DNA of 37,369 nt from Acidimicrobiales bacterium (GTDB lineage Bacteria > Actinomycetota > Acidimicrobiia > Acidimicrobiales > SHLQ01): NCBI GenBank assembly GCA_020629375.1, contig JAHDDK010000036.1, forward strand, positions 1-37,369. The letters run 5' to 3'. Of the stretch, positions 7,530-14,669 are shown one piece after another. Within the stretch, counting starts at the first letter, position 1, and every line of letters starts with the position of its first letter. The notes beneath the pieces are model-generated. The model did no database searches. It was not told where the DNA came from and was given only the letters and a program-made list of their open reading frames with translations. Both the position numbers and the translations under genes were made by a program.

Positions 7530-8836
7530 TGGCCACTCCCCCGATAGTCGAGGTTTGGCTCTGGGACCTCCACATCGCATCACTGGCCCAGTCCCTTGAC
7601 GCTTCCCAAGCGGTGACATTCCGGTATACCGATGAGTTCATCTCCACCGGCTACGAGGTCGCACCGGTCCTCATGCCGGCGAGCCGTCAGATCTTCACCG
7701 ACTTCGATGTGCGGGGCGAGACGTTCAAGGGGTTGCCTCCGCTCGTCATCGACTCGCTCCCCGACACGTTCGGTGAAACGATCATCAACCAGTGGCTTGC
7801 CCGCCAGCAACGAACCGAGCCGCTCACCCCGCTCGAACGTCTCTGCTACGTCGGCGCTCGAGGAATGGGTGCGCTGGAGTACCGCCCCGCAACACCTCGC
7901 CCCGAGCTGACCGACGAAACGCTCGACGTGCAGCATCTCGTCGAGCTCGCCAACGAGGTGGTGGCCGCACGCGACGGAACGATGAGTGAGGGGCTCTCTA
8001 CCGAAGAGGACTTCACTCAGATCCTCTCCGTCGGTACGTCCGCCGGCGGTGCCCGGGCCAAGGCCGTCATCGCGTTCGATCCGAACACCGAAGAGGTTCG
8101 CTCCGGTCAAGGCCAGGACCTACCCGACGGATTCGAGCGCTGGCTCCTGAAATTCGATGGGGTCGACGGCAACCGCGACAAGGAGCTCGCCGACCCGCAG
8201 GGCTATGGCCGGGTGGAGTACGCCTACTGGCTGATGGCGGTCGCCACCGAGATCGAGATGGAGGAATGCCGGTTGCTTGAAGAGAACGGCCGTGCTCACT
8301 TCATGACGAAGCGCTGGGATTGCGTCGGAGCCAACGACAAGATCCACTACCAGTCGCTGTGCGCGATGGGTGGCTACGACTTCAACCAACCGAGGCGGCA
8401 CTCATACGAGGACTTGTTCAGGGTGATGCGTCGCATTGGCCTCGGCGTTCCAGAGCAGGTCGAGATGATCCGACGGTGCGTGTTCAACATCGTGCTCCGG
8501 AACCAGGACGACCACACGAAGAACTTCGGGTTCCTGTTGGACCGTGCCGGCGAGTGGCGTCTTTCGCCTGCGTTTGATGTGACCTGGTCGTTCAATCCGA
8601 CCGGCCGCTGGACTGCTTCGCATCAGCTGACCTTGGGTGGTGAGTCCGATGGGTGGAGCCGACCCGAGCTGGTGAGCTTGCTGGCGACGGCGTCGGGACG
8701 GCCAGCTGGCGTGGTCGAGGGCATCGTTGATCAGGTCTTGGCGGTTGCTTCTCGGTGGGGGGAGTTCGCTGAAGAGGCCCGGGTCGACATGGATCGATTC
8801 GGCGACGTCGAGTCGACGTTCCGAACGTTCAGCTGA
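7529..8836 (+). CDS. HipA-type serine/threonine kinase toxin
   Basis: A 435-aa protein, the usual HipA length. HipA kinases phosphorylate translation factors (glutamyl-tRNA synthetase in E. coli) and induce growth arrest. The Gly-rich ATP loop is seen at residues 167-178 (SVGTSAGGARAK). The catalytic segment NQDDHTKNFGFLL (from 325) supplies Asp, His and Asn, and D350 in SPAFDVTW is the metal-binding Asp. All key residues are present, so it looks active. The GTG at 7529 is chosen because it overlaps the antitoxin stop; the frame stays open further upstream, but that part only shadows the antitoxin. Confidence 0.9.
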   Translation: MATPPIVEVWLWDLHIASLAQSLDASQAVTFRYTDEFISTGYEVAPVLMPASRQIFTDFDVRGETFKGLPPLVIDSLPDTFGETIINQWLARQQRTEPLTPLERLCYVGARGMGALEYRPATPRPELTDETLDVQHLVELANEVVAARDGTMSEGLSTEEDFTQILSVGTSAGGARAKAVIAFDPNTEEVRSGQGQDLPDGFERWLLKFDGVDGNRDKELADPQGYGRVEYAYWLMAVATEIEMEECRLLEENGRAHFMTKRWDCVGANDKIHYQSLCAMGGYDFNQPRRHSYEDLFRVMRRIGLGVPEQVEMIRRCVFNIVLRNQDDHTKNFGFLLDRAGEWRLSPAFDVTWSFNPTGRWTASHQLTLGGESDGWSRPELVSLLATASGRPAGVVEGIVDQVLAVASRWGEFAEEARVDMDRFGDVESTFRTFS

Positions 8837-8873
8837 TCACTCGGGCAGGCAAGGCCCCCTGCTCGTTCCGGCG

Positions 8874-9320
8874 CTACGTCGCTTCGATGAGTTCTTTCAG
8901 CTTGTCGATCTGACGCTTGTGCTCGGCCAGCTGCTTCTTCTCGGAGCTGAACAGAAACGCAACCCTCATCAACACGCCCATTCGAACGAAATTCGCTCCG
9001 GCAAACAACCGAGTCTGCCCCTCGCCGACCGTTTCGAAGTCGTTGACGATCTCCATGTCGAACATCTTGCAGCTCATGAACATCTTGAGGTGGTTCGGCT
9101 TGTCGAGCGCGGTGATCTCCTCGAGCATCGTGAACTCGCTCTTGCCCTGGCTGTACGTCATGTTGCAGGTGTCGCCGACCTTCGGGGCATCCGGATCGCC
9201 CGACAGGTGTTCGTAGCGAACGAAGTCGTTCAACCAGAGTTCGAGGTTGTCTCGGTCGTTGACGTAGTCCCAGACGACCTCGATCGGCTTGTCGATCACC
9301 ACCTCGTAGTCGAGTCTCAT
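8874..9320 (-). CDS. SRPBCC-family (START/Bet v1-like) protein
   Basis: A 148-aa protein whose start, MRLDYEVVIDKPIEVVWDYV, is the first strand and helix of the SRPBCC fold, with LELWLNDF in the usual place. This helix-grip fold binds hydrophobic ligands in its cavity; no specific ligand can be named. The last 40 residues form a charged helix (SEKKQLAEHKRQIDKLKEL). GGGGGAGA just upstream of the ATG fixes the start. Convergent with hipA, 37 bp apart; no functional link is evident. Confidence 0.75.
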   Translation of the reverse strand: MRLDYEVVIDKPIEVVWDYVNDRDNLELWLNDFVRYEHLSGDPDAPKVGDTCNMTYSQGKSEFTMLEEITALDKPNHLKMFMSCKMFDMEIVNDFETVGEGQTRLFAGANFVRMGVLMRVAFLFSSEKKQLAEHKRQIDKLKELIEAT

Positions 9321-9489
9321 GTCTCCCCCAGACTGCTCAGATTCGATGACGAGAATCTAGGCGCGCTCCGAGCCGGGCGAGGTACGGCCGCGAATCCAAT
9401 CCGTGGAGTCTCGGGCAGCATGAGCCTCCAGCCCTGATCACGCGAGGTCCTTGGCGTCGCGCATGGGCGACTTGCCCGGCCTTCGCCTT

Positions 9490-9522
9490 GATTCTGATGA
9501 CATCGTGATGACAAGCGACACA
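9490..9522. repeat. 33-bp dispersed repeat R, copy 1
   Basis: GATTCTGATGACATCG followed by TGATGACAAGCGACACA. It contains TGATGACA twice, 3 nt apart. Near-identical copies lie at 13935-13968 and 23723-23755, and its end recurs at 12277-12294. This copy stands just beyond the stop of the HEAT-barstar gene and marks the left edge of the accessory region. Confidence 0.85.
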
Positions 9523-9550
9523 TACGTCGACAGCCAAAGGCTTGCTGGCG

Positions 9551-10330
9551 CTACAGAAGGTCGAGCTCGACCACTGGGCCGGGCTCTGCTGCGTGCTGAC
9601 CGTGCTCGTTGATGATCGCAACGAGCACGTCGAACAGAGTCTCCCCCTCTTCGCGACGGGCGGCATCCAAGTCCCTTGCGACGCGCTCTCGGTTCGAAGG
9701 ATGGCAGCTCTCAAGCTTGCGCTCGATGAAGGCGACCGTCTCGGGCCACCCCAACATCTGACGGGAACGGTTTGAGTGGACCCACTTCAGTACGAAGCCA
9801 TCCTCCAGCGTCCCGAAGCCGCCCCACAAGATGTCGTCGAATGCGTCGAGGTTTCCGTTCCAGGTCCAATCCGGGAGCAGGCTGGAGAACTCCCGACAGA
9901 ATCCGGCAAAGTCATCGAAGCGATCTCCGTCGATGACGAGGATGGGCTTCTCCCAGCCAGGATCGCCTCCGGTAAACGAGGCGGCGTCGTCGAGCGCATC
10001 TCCTGCCGCACCTGACGTCAAGGGATCTGAAGCGAGCCATCGAAGCCGAGCCCAGGAGGCGCCGTCCAAGTCACGAAAGCGCCGCGCCACGTGCCCGAAC
10101 GAGATTGCGACAACCCTCCGAATGTTGGGGGATGCGTCCCGGGACCAGTGACGGAGCAAGGTCTCCATCCACTCTCGATCAGGCTCGTGCAGAGCGAGGG
10201 AGAGCAGGATGGTTTCAACCTCGCCCCCATCGGTCGGGTTGCGCAGGCGCTGCTCCGCTTCCGCTCGGGCGATCGGCCCGATCGATTCGTACTTGCGATC
10301 GGCGGCCCCGTCATCGTGGTGCTGGGTCAC
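9551..10330 (-). CDS. HEAT-like / barstar fusion protein (putative immunity protein)
   Basis: A 259-aa two-part protein. Residues about 20-125 look like short helical repeats (VETILLSLALHEPDREWMET, NIRRVVAISFGHVARRFRDL), as in small immunity or HEAT-repeat proteins. Residues about 128-215 match barstar, the barnase inhibitor: ILVIDGDRFDDFAGFCREFS, then the NLDAFDDILWGGFG signature and VLKWVHSNRSRQML. No barnase-like RNase is nearby. The GTG start overlaps the stop of the upstream truncated toxin gene (GTGA), making it the third gene of the HTH operon. Role as immunity or antitoxin is inferred from the barstar fold. Confidence 0.7.
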   Translation of the reverse strand: MTQHHDDGAADRKYESIGPIARAEAEQRLRNPTDGGEVETILLSLALHEPDREWMETLLRHWSRDASPNIRRVVAISFGHVARRFRDLDGASWARLRWLASDPLTSGAAGDALDDAASFTGGDPGWEKPILVIDGDRFDDFAGFCREFSSLLPDWTWNGNLDAFDDILWGGFGTLEDGFVLKWVHSNRSRQMLGWPETVAFIERKLESCHPSNRERVARDLDAARREEGETLFDVLVAIINEHGQHAAEPGPVVELDLL

Positions 10331-10476
10331 GGAGCTTCTCCGCTGAGCAGTGACCGGAGCGACGCGGCACCGAGCTCTGAGAGCCCGGGCTCTGCAACAA
10401 GTCGCCTCAGCAACCGCTCTTCAGCCTTGCCGAGATTGGCCGCCGCGCGATCGGTTGGACCAAGTAGCTCAGCCAT
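10327..10476 (-). pseudogene. Nucleotidyltransferase toxin with internal in-frame deletion (49 aa left)
   Basis: The frame starts MAELLGPTDRAAANLGKAEE and ends LLSGEAP. Compared with the full-length paralogue at 14788-15504 (MAESVVV... then MLGPADRAEADLTKGEKKLL), it keeps the first three residues and the last 46, while about 190 residues with the whole catalytic domain are gone and the frame is intact. The 8-nt overlap with the preceding HTH gene (ATGGCTGA) is the same in both loci, and its stop overlaps the GTG of the HEAT-barstar gene. It cannot be catalytically active; it may persist to couple translation or as an antitoxin-binding stub. Confidence 0.7.
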
Positions 10477-11107
10477 GCGCCTCGACCAAGCTCTCCGCTG
10501 CCACCCAGTGCCGAGCATCACCCGAGTCCATCAAGTCGAGGGCAACGGCCGCGGCAGCTGCAACAAGCCGTCCGTCATCCGACCTCGCTGCGAGTGCCTC
10601 GACATCGGGCCAGCCATGGTCAGAAACGACCCGGAGGACGACCGAGCCAAGCGGGTCGGCAACGGCCGCAACGACCGAGCGGAGCCGCACGTGCACTTGT
10701 CGAGACACGTAGAGGTCGATCTCCGCGCCCTCGGCCTGAAGGAGCTCACCATGAAAGACCGCCCCGGCGATTCCGCTTTCGACGGCGCCGAGGTCGCTCA
10801 CCAGGTACGCGGCGTCCGCTGCGCTCATCGAGTAGCGCTCGACCACACCCCGGTTGCGGTAGCGGCTGACATTCGACAGATCGACGTCGCCGGAACCGAT
10901 GGCCTGCCAAGCCCGGCGCTCCCCCAGCGGGCGCCCTCGCCGGTTCGAGACCTGTCGCCGAGCCGCAACCGCATCCCGAGGAACGGCCCAAGCGTTGCCG
11001 AACCGGACGCCCGGAAGATCACCAGCCACGACGAGCTGCCGGACGCGCTCAGACGACACACCCAGCAACTGCGAGGCGTCCGCAAGTGAGACGAGGTCCG
11101 AGGTCAT
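10469..11107 (-). CDS. HTH protein, putative antitoxin/autorepressor (locus 1)
   Basis: A 212-aa protein. Residues 5-48 form an excisionase/MerR-like helix-turn-helix (SLADASQLLGVSSERVRQLV, then AWAVPRDAV). The rest has no family I recognise with certainty. The segment ending DLMDSGDARHWVAAESLVEA recalls the C-termini of AbiEi-type antitoxins. It is close to the protein at 15497-16138 (about 80% identical by eye) and has the same promoter-operator. In the second locus the partner is an intact nucleotidyltransferase, so an antitoxin role is likely. Here the toxin has lost its core, so this is effectively an orphan antitoxin. The ATG at 11107 is fixed by the conserved -10 element 6 nt upstream. 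Confidence 0.7.
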   Translation of the reverse strand: MTSDLVSLADASQLLGVSSERVRQLVVAGDLPGVRFGNAWAVPRDAVAARRQVSNRRGRPLGERRAWQAIGSGDVDLSNVSRYRNRGVVERYSMSAADAAYLVSDLGAVESGIAGAVFHGELLQAEGAEIDLYVSRQVHVRLRSVVAAVADPLGSVVLRVVSDHGWPDVEALAARSDDGRLVAAAAAVALDLMDSGDARHWVAAESLVEAHG

Positions 11108-11113
11108 GGGCCA

Positions 11114-11142
11114 AATATATTGGATCTCTCCAATATTTACAA
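11114..11142 (-). promoter_or_regulatory. Leaderless promoter with palindromic operator (locus 1)
   Basis: On the minus strand TTGTAA (-35), a 17-nt spacer and TATATT (-10) end 6 nt before the ATG. The spacer holds a palindrome, ATATTGGA and TCCAATAT with a 4-nt centre (11117-11136). The same layout with the same spacing recurs at 16145-16173. It is probably an autoregulatory operator that blocks RNA polymerase. Confidence 0.75.
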
Positions 11143-11143
11143 G

Positions 11144-11545
11144 CTAGGTGATCGAAGCGCGGTACCAATCCGTCCCAACAATCACATGCATCTCGGGACC
11201 GCGGCAGATGCGCTCCAGTTGCGGGCCTTCTGAGGGAAGACCATCGATCCGACCCTCGCCGACGAGTTCCACCTCGCCGGTGCCGAGCCGTAGATGCGAT
11301 ACCACGTCTCGTCGTTCTGCATAGCCGCCGATCAGAGCGCATCGGTCTCCGTTGACCAAGAGACCATGGGCGCCCGCAGGCGCTCCACTCCAGTTCGTCG
11401 AGGCATCGCGGCGGATTTGGACGATGTCGAACGCACCATAGAAGTAGACCGTCGCGGTCTCTCCACGAACGTTCAATGCGTAGCAGTCGTCGATCACGCC
11501 ATGTCGGCTTTCGATGATCGCCGATGTCGCAAACCGATGATCGCT
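11144..11545 (-). CDS. Hypothetical protein
   Basis: A 133-aa protein from the chosen GTG, with no family I recognise. It looks beta-rich (TATVYFYGAFDIVQIRR, GAHGLLVNGDRCALIGGYAE, GEVELVGEGRI) with no signal peptide or membrane segment. The frame is open back to a TTG at 11581; the GTG at 11545 is preferred because GGTGGAGAG lies upstream of it and the longer start would run into the remnant of another gene. Its stop lies 2 bp from the promoter of the downstream HTH gene, an arrangement also seen at 16168. It may belong to the same accessory module. Confidence 0.5.
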   Translation of the reverse strand, partial: SDHRFATSAIIESRHGVIDDCYALNVRGETATVYFYGAFDIVQIRRDASTNWSGAPAGAHGLLVNGDRCALIGGYAERRDVVSHLRLGTGEVELVGEGRIDGLPSEGPQLERICRGPEMHVIVGTDWYRASIT

Positions 11546-11550
11546 CACAG

Positions 11551-11664
11551 CCAGGTCTCTCCACCGAGTTTCACTACACAATCCAGATTCACCTGCCTGC
11601 GAGCAAGGAGATCGAGGCCTACAACGCCATCTTCAAGTCGCTGCGCGAGCACCTCCTCCAGTGA
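11551..11664 (+). pseudogene. C-terminal remnant of an unknown gene before the HEPN gene
   Basis: The frame reads TEFHYTIQIHLPASKEIEAY then NAIFKSLREHLLQ and stops at 11664, overlapping the GTG of the HEPN gene (GTGA). This looks like the tail of a longer protein that was once translationally coupled to the HEPN gene. There is no start codon in frame and the sequence upstream belongs to the minus-strand hypothetical gene, so the 5' part has been lost by a rearrangement near 11550. I recall similar tails on proteins paired with Swt1-type HEPN genes, but cannot confirm the family. Confidence 0.45.
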
Positions 11665-12251
11665 GCGAGCAAGAGGAACTACGCAGCTTCCTCTTCCGGA
11701 GCCTCATGTTCGAAGCCGAGGCGGAACGGTTCCGTAAAGCCGGCCTCCGGGTCGGCGTCGATGAGCGCGTCATCGAAGATCAACTGTTCGAAGAAGCACT
11801 GTCACCGTTTCCCATCGACCTGCGGAACGATTCCATTCGCATGGCGCGCCTTTACGCACTCATTTACTGCTTCGAGACAAGTGTGCGAGAGCTGATCCGG
11901 TCCCGGCTCTCTGAGAAAGAAGGCCCGAAATGGTGGAGCAGCGCCGCTGTTCCCAAGAAGATCCGCGACCTGGCCGAATCTCGGGCGAAGGACGCAGAGA
12001 AGAACTCGTGGCTGGAGGGGATGTACGGCGACGTGCTTGGTTTCGTTGACTTTGGCGGGTTGTCGGATCTGATCATTCAGAACTGGGGAGAGTTTCAGGA
12101 CCTCGTCCCATCACAGCACTGGCTGAAGCAGCGGTTCGACGAGCTTGAGCGTGCGCGGAACTTTATTGCGCACAACCGCATGCTCGAAGCCTCGGAGTTC
12201 CAGCGCCTTGAGATGTACGTCGGCGACTGGAACCGTCAAGTCGGGCTGTAG
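11661..12251 (+). CDS. Swt1-type HEPN domain protein (putative RNase)
   Basis: A 196-aa, mostly helical protein. The HEPN signature is seen near the C-terminus: ARNFIAHNRMLEASEFQRLE, with R and H in an R-x4-H arrangement, after RFDELERARN. Earlier, LYALIYCFETSVRELIRSRL and VDFGGLSDLIIQNWGEFQDL are typical of the Swt1-like HEPN family. HEPN proteins with intact R/H are often metal-independent RNases used as toxins or in phage defence. Upstream and overlapping it is only the tail of another gene, so a partner has been lost. RNase activity is inferred. Confidence 0.65.
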   Translation: MSEQEELRSFLFRSLMFEAEAERFRKAGLRVGVDERVIEDQLFEEALSPFPIDLRNDSIRMARLYALIYCFETSVRELIRSRLSEKEGPKWWSSAAVPKKIRDLAESRAKDAEKNSWLEGMYGDVLGFVDFGGLSDLIIQNWGEFQDLVPSQHWLKQRFDELERARNFIAHNRMLEASEFQRLEMYVGDWNRQVGL

Positions 12252-12276
12252 CCGGCCAAACTAACTGCATCGCAAG

Positions 12277-12325
12277 GACAAGCGACACAAAACGAGCGAT
12301 TCCGGAGCGCTGAAGCCCCGGAATC
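12277..12325 (-). terminator. Partial repeat R plus hairpin downstream of tRNA-3'-end copy
   Basis: GACAAGCGACACAAAACG (12277-12294) is the end of repeat R. It is followed by GATTCCGG (12298-12305) and CCGGAATC (12318-12325). Read on the minus strand, the hairpin ends in GTTTTGTGTCGC, like the hairpin at 23764-23791, and would terminate a tRNA transcript. Confidence 0.55.
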
Positions 12326-12367
12326 TCAACAAATCTCGTGGTGTCGGAGGGTGTTCCTGTCTTGTTG

Positions 12368-13579
12368 TCAAGCAGCAATCGGGAGTTCTTGATGGCGGCT
12401 CGGGTCGTACGGGGTTCGGTTCTTGAGCATGGCCAAGATGAGGTCGCAACGGCGTCGGGCAACGCAGATGACCGCCGCGTTGTGTTTCTTTCCTTCGTCT
12501 CGTTTCCGTTGGTAGTAGGCCTTCGCTTCAGGATCGAACTGCGTGGCAACAAAGGCGGCGATGAACATGGCGTTCTTGAGCCGGTGGTTTCCGCCGCGGT
12601 GCTGGAACGCGCCGTTGATCGATCGGCCAGAGCGCCAGTCGGTCGGTGCGAGCCCGGCGTAGGCGGCGAGCCTCGACCCGGTCTCGAATCGGCTGGGATC
12701 ACCGATCTCGGCGAGGGCTCGTGCGCCAGTCCTGGGCCCGAACCCGCACAGGGTCACCAGGACTGCTCCGAGAGGGTGCGACAAAAACACCTCCTCGATC
12801 GTCTTCGCCAACTCGGTCCGGCGACGATGAATCCGCTCGAGATCGGCGAGCAGGTCAGCAATGACCTCGCCCCAGGTTTCCTCGGCGGGCAACGTGACGG
12901 TCTGAGCATCGAGCGCATCGAAGATCTCGCCGGTGACCTTGTCGGCCAGCCGCGGCGACCGCTTCTTGATCGCGTTGCGCACCTTGGTGCGACCCGCCCC
13001 GCGAAGCTGCATCGGTGTCGGCCACTTCGTGAGCGCATCTCGCACACCCGATTGGTTGAGCCGATGTCCGATCGCCCGCTCCAGCGCTGGCGAAACAGCA
13101 ACGAGAGCATCGCGGCAGCGGTTGATGACCCGGTTCGAGTCCGTCGCCAGGTCGACGTCGCGGCCATTGAGCACCCGAAGGCGCACGAGGAGCTCATCGC
13201 TGACTTCCAACCAGGTCAGCCGGTCAGCGTTGCGACGAGCGAAGTCAGCCAACACCCACGCATCACGAGGATCCGTCTTCGCAGTCCCTGCGTAGAGGTC
13301 AGCAGCGCGTCGCATCTGCAACCCCGTGACATAGGCAACCGGCACACTTCGTTGCGCAGCAACTGCGAGCAGCAGCTGTGCTCCCGACGCGGTCATGTCG
13401 ATCACCAACGCGACCGTGCCGTGCTCGCCGGCGTCATCAAGCATCGCCTCGATCACGACCTGGTCGTTGTCGATCGGTCGGCCGAACAGCTCAACACCAT
13501 CGGTCGTGATCGCCTGGGCGTAATGCTCAGCCTTGGCCATATCGACTCCGACGAACACCTCCGCGCCCGATCCGTTCAT
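12368..13579 (-). CDS. IS110-family transposase
   Basis: A 403-aa RNA-guided DEDD recombinase. The N-terminal RuvC-like domain begins EVFVGVDMAKAEHYA, with the first catalytic Asp in GVDMAK; VALVIDMTASGAQLL and AGTAKTDPRDAWVLADFARR carry the other acidic residues. The C-terminal Transposase_20 domain has TLCGFGPRTGARALAEIGDP, RLAAYAGLAPTDWRSG and HRGGNHRLKNAMF, with the catalytic serine region in RSGRSINGAFQHRGG. All landmarks are intact, so the element may be active. The ATG at 13579 is preferred over 13606 because AGGGAGAG lies just upstream and the family fold starts directly after it. Confidence 0.92.
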   Translation of the reverse strand: MNGSGAEVFVGVDMAKAEHYAQAITTDGVELFGRPIDNDQVVIEAMLDDAGEHGTVALVIDMTASGAQLLLAVAAQRSVPVAYVTGLQMRRAADLYAGTAKTDPRDAWVLADFARRNADRLTWLEVSDELLVRLRVLNGRDVDLATDSNRVINRCRDALVAVSPALERAIGHRLNQSGVRDALTKWPTPMQLRGAGRTKVRNAIKKRSPRLADKVTGEIFDALDAQTVTLPAEETWGEVIADLLADLERIHRRRTELAKTIEEVFLSHPLGAVLVTLCGFGPRTGARALAEIGDPSRFETGSRLAAYAGLAPTDWRSGRSINGAFQHRGGNHRLKNAMFIAAFVATQFDPEAKAYYQRKRDEGKKHNAAVICVARRRCDLILAMLKNRTPYDPSRHQELPIAA

Positions 13580-13629
13580 CCAGCTCTCCCTCATCTCGGT
13601 CATCACATTCCAGACCGCCCAGAGGCGCA

Positions 13630-13800
13630 GCTGCCATCAACCACCTTACGAATCAGCCCCGAAGTGCATGTTCCTGTCAGAGGTCAACCACACCCGAACA
13701 CGACGGGCGGCAGCACCCCCCAGGCCATCAAGGTGACAGGGGACTTCAGCCCTACCCGCCATGTCGAGCGGTCAGCCAAGAGTCTCGCTCAAGGCCTACG
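13630..13800 (-). ncRNA. Candidate IS110 bridge RNA
   Basis: Non-coding end of the IS upstream of the transposase, where IS110-group bridge RNAs lie. Plus-strand TGTTCCTGTC (13669-13678) is identical to the first 10 nt of the IS at 12352, and ACCTTAC (13643-13649) is the complement of GTAAGGT, the sequence across the joined IS ends (GTAA, GG core, T). GGGGACTT (13739-13746) matches the target next to the right IS end, and a run of six C (13716-13721) complements the target G run. Guide pairs are 17-19 nt apart, target guides 5' of donor guides in the RNA, as in IS621. RNA ends are not determined. Confidence 0.55.
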
Positions 13801-13934
13801 AGAAAGGTAAGGGGACTTGAACTGCTCCCTGGCGGTTCCGACTGTTCGTGGCGATTCGCCGTTTCCCCAGCTCAGCAGGGGTTTCGGGCGATCTCGGCTC
13901 CGAAGAGTGTGGGCCGGTCCCGGTCGTTCCCGAC

Positions 13935-13968
13935 GATTCTGATGACATCGTGATGACAAAGCGACACA
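13935..13968. repeat. 33-bp dispersed repeat R, copy 2
   Basis: Same sequence as 9490-9522 with one extra A (GACAAAGCGACACA). It touches the stop of the minus-strand hypothetical gene and lies about 110 bp right of the split tRNA-3'-end copy. Confidence 0.85.
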
Positions 13969-13970
13969 AC

Positions 13971-14666
13971 TCATCGCACGGGCAGCAGCCACACGGTCGG
14001 GCCGTAGTCGTCCTCTTCGTTGGTCACGGAGACCTCGAAGCGCCGACCAGGGAGCTCCGACATGATCCGCCGCTTCCATCGATCGACGAGGTCCTCCCCG
14101 ATCCGAAAGAGAGCGGCCTCGTCCTCGACGGTTGTCACCTCGTCGTAGAGGTGGACGTGTGACAACGCTGCCGTGACCTCATCCGGCGCGCCCGCCGACT
14201 CCAGCCACTCGTCAAGGTTCACAGTTCTTCGCATCGCCGATCGCGGGACAACGGCTCCGCCGTATTCGACGAACACCACGTTTCGGAGGTCGGCGAGGCG
14301 AACTCCGTCGGCAACTGCCTCGATTCCGAGGCCGGGCTCCGGTGCGACCTCGAGTATGGAGGCGCTGGCGACACCTTCGTGAGCCATCACCGCCGTGTTG
14401 CCAGCGATGACAGCGAGCCAGCGCATGAAAGCGTGGAGGCAGTCGAGGCCTGCGGGGTCGCCGAGGACGTCGCCCGGGAGGTCGAAGTCCACCTCGGCCT
14501 GGTCGAAGTAGTGGGCGTTGAACTGAACCGGCCCGACCCAGACCTTCAGCAGGTGGGCATGGTACTGCGGAAACACGCTGGATGAGGCGGGAAGCTGCTC
14601 TATTGGCTCCCCGTCTACGGAGTACTCCCAGGCAAGCCCCGACTCGAGAACGCGCTGGCGGACCAT
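13971..14666 (-). CDS. Hypothetical protein, last gene of HTH/NTase operon
   Basis: A 231-aa protein, not recognised. It is acidic with mixed alpha/beta character: FNAHYFDQAEVDFDLPGDVL, then FMRWLAVIAGNTAVMAHEG, then the C-terminal MSELPGRRFEVSVTNEEDD. No signal peptide or membrane segment is seen. It starts 3 nt after the stop of the 41-aa gene and is probably co-transcribed with the antitoxin, the nucleotidyltransferase and that small gene. Its place matches that of the HEAT-barstar gene in locus 1, so it may be an immunity-like accessory, but this is only positional. Confidence 0.6.
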   Translation of the reverse strand: MVRQRVLESGLAWEYSVDGEPIEQLPASSSVFPQYHAHLLKVWVGPVQFNAHYFDQAEVDFDLPGDVLGDPAGLDCLHAFMRWLAVIAGNTAVMAHEGVASASILEVAPEPGLGIEAVADGVRLADLRNVVFVEYGGAVVPRSAMRRTVNLDEWLESAGAPDEVTAALSHVHLYDEVTTVEDEAALFRIGEDLVDRWKRRIMSELPGRRFEVSVTNEEDDYGPTVWLLPVR

Positions 14667-14669
14667 GTC

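Larger units (their letters stand above)
12352..13810 (-). mobile_element. IS110-family insertion sequence
   Basis: The ends are deduced from the interrupted tRNA-3'-end sequence: GG (12350-12351) and GG (13811-13812) flank 1459 bp and fit the core dinucleotide left by IS110 recombination. There are no terminal inverted repeats, as usual for the family. It encodes one DEDD transposase and has about 200 bp of non-coding DNA upstream of it, where the bridge RNA is expected. Confidence 0.75.
12339..13822 (-). other. tRNA 3'-end (att-like) sequence, split by the IS110 element
   Basis: The left part TGGTGTCGGAGGG (12339-12351) and right part GGGGACTTGAAC (13811-13822) together rebuild the 3' end of a minus-strand tRNA: T-loop TTCAAGT, a C run, the 3' acceptor strand and CCA. 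Intact copies lie at 23806-23829 and 37232-37255. No tRNA body is attached. Such duplicated tRNA ends are typical integrase attachment sites. Confidence 0.65.

Noticed and set aside
12338..13810. 490-codon plus-strand open frame
   Set aside because: It is the antisense shadow of the IS110 transposase; no family resemblance and a biased composition.
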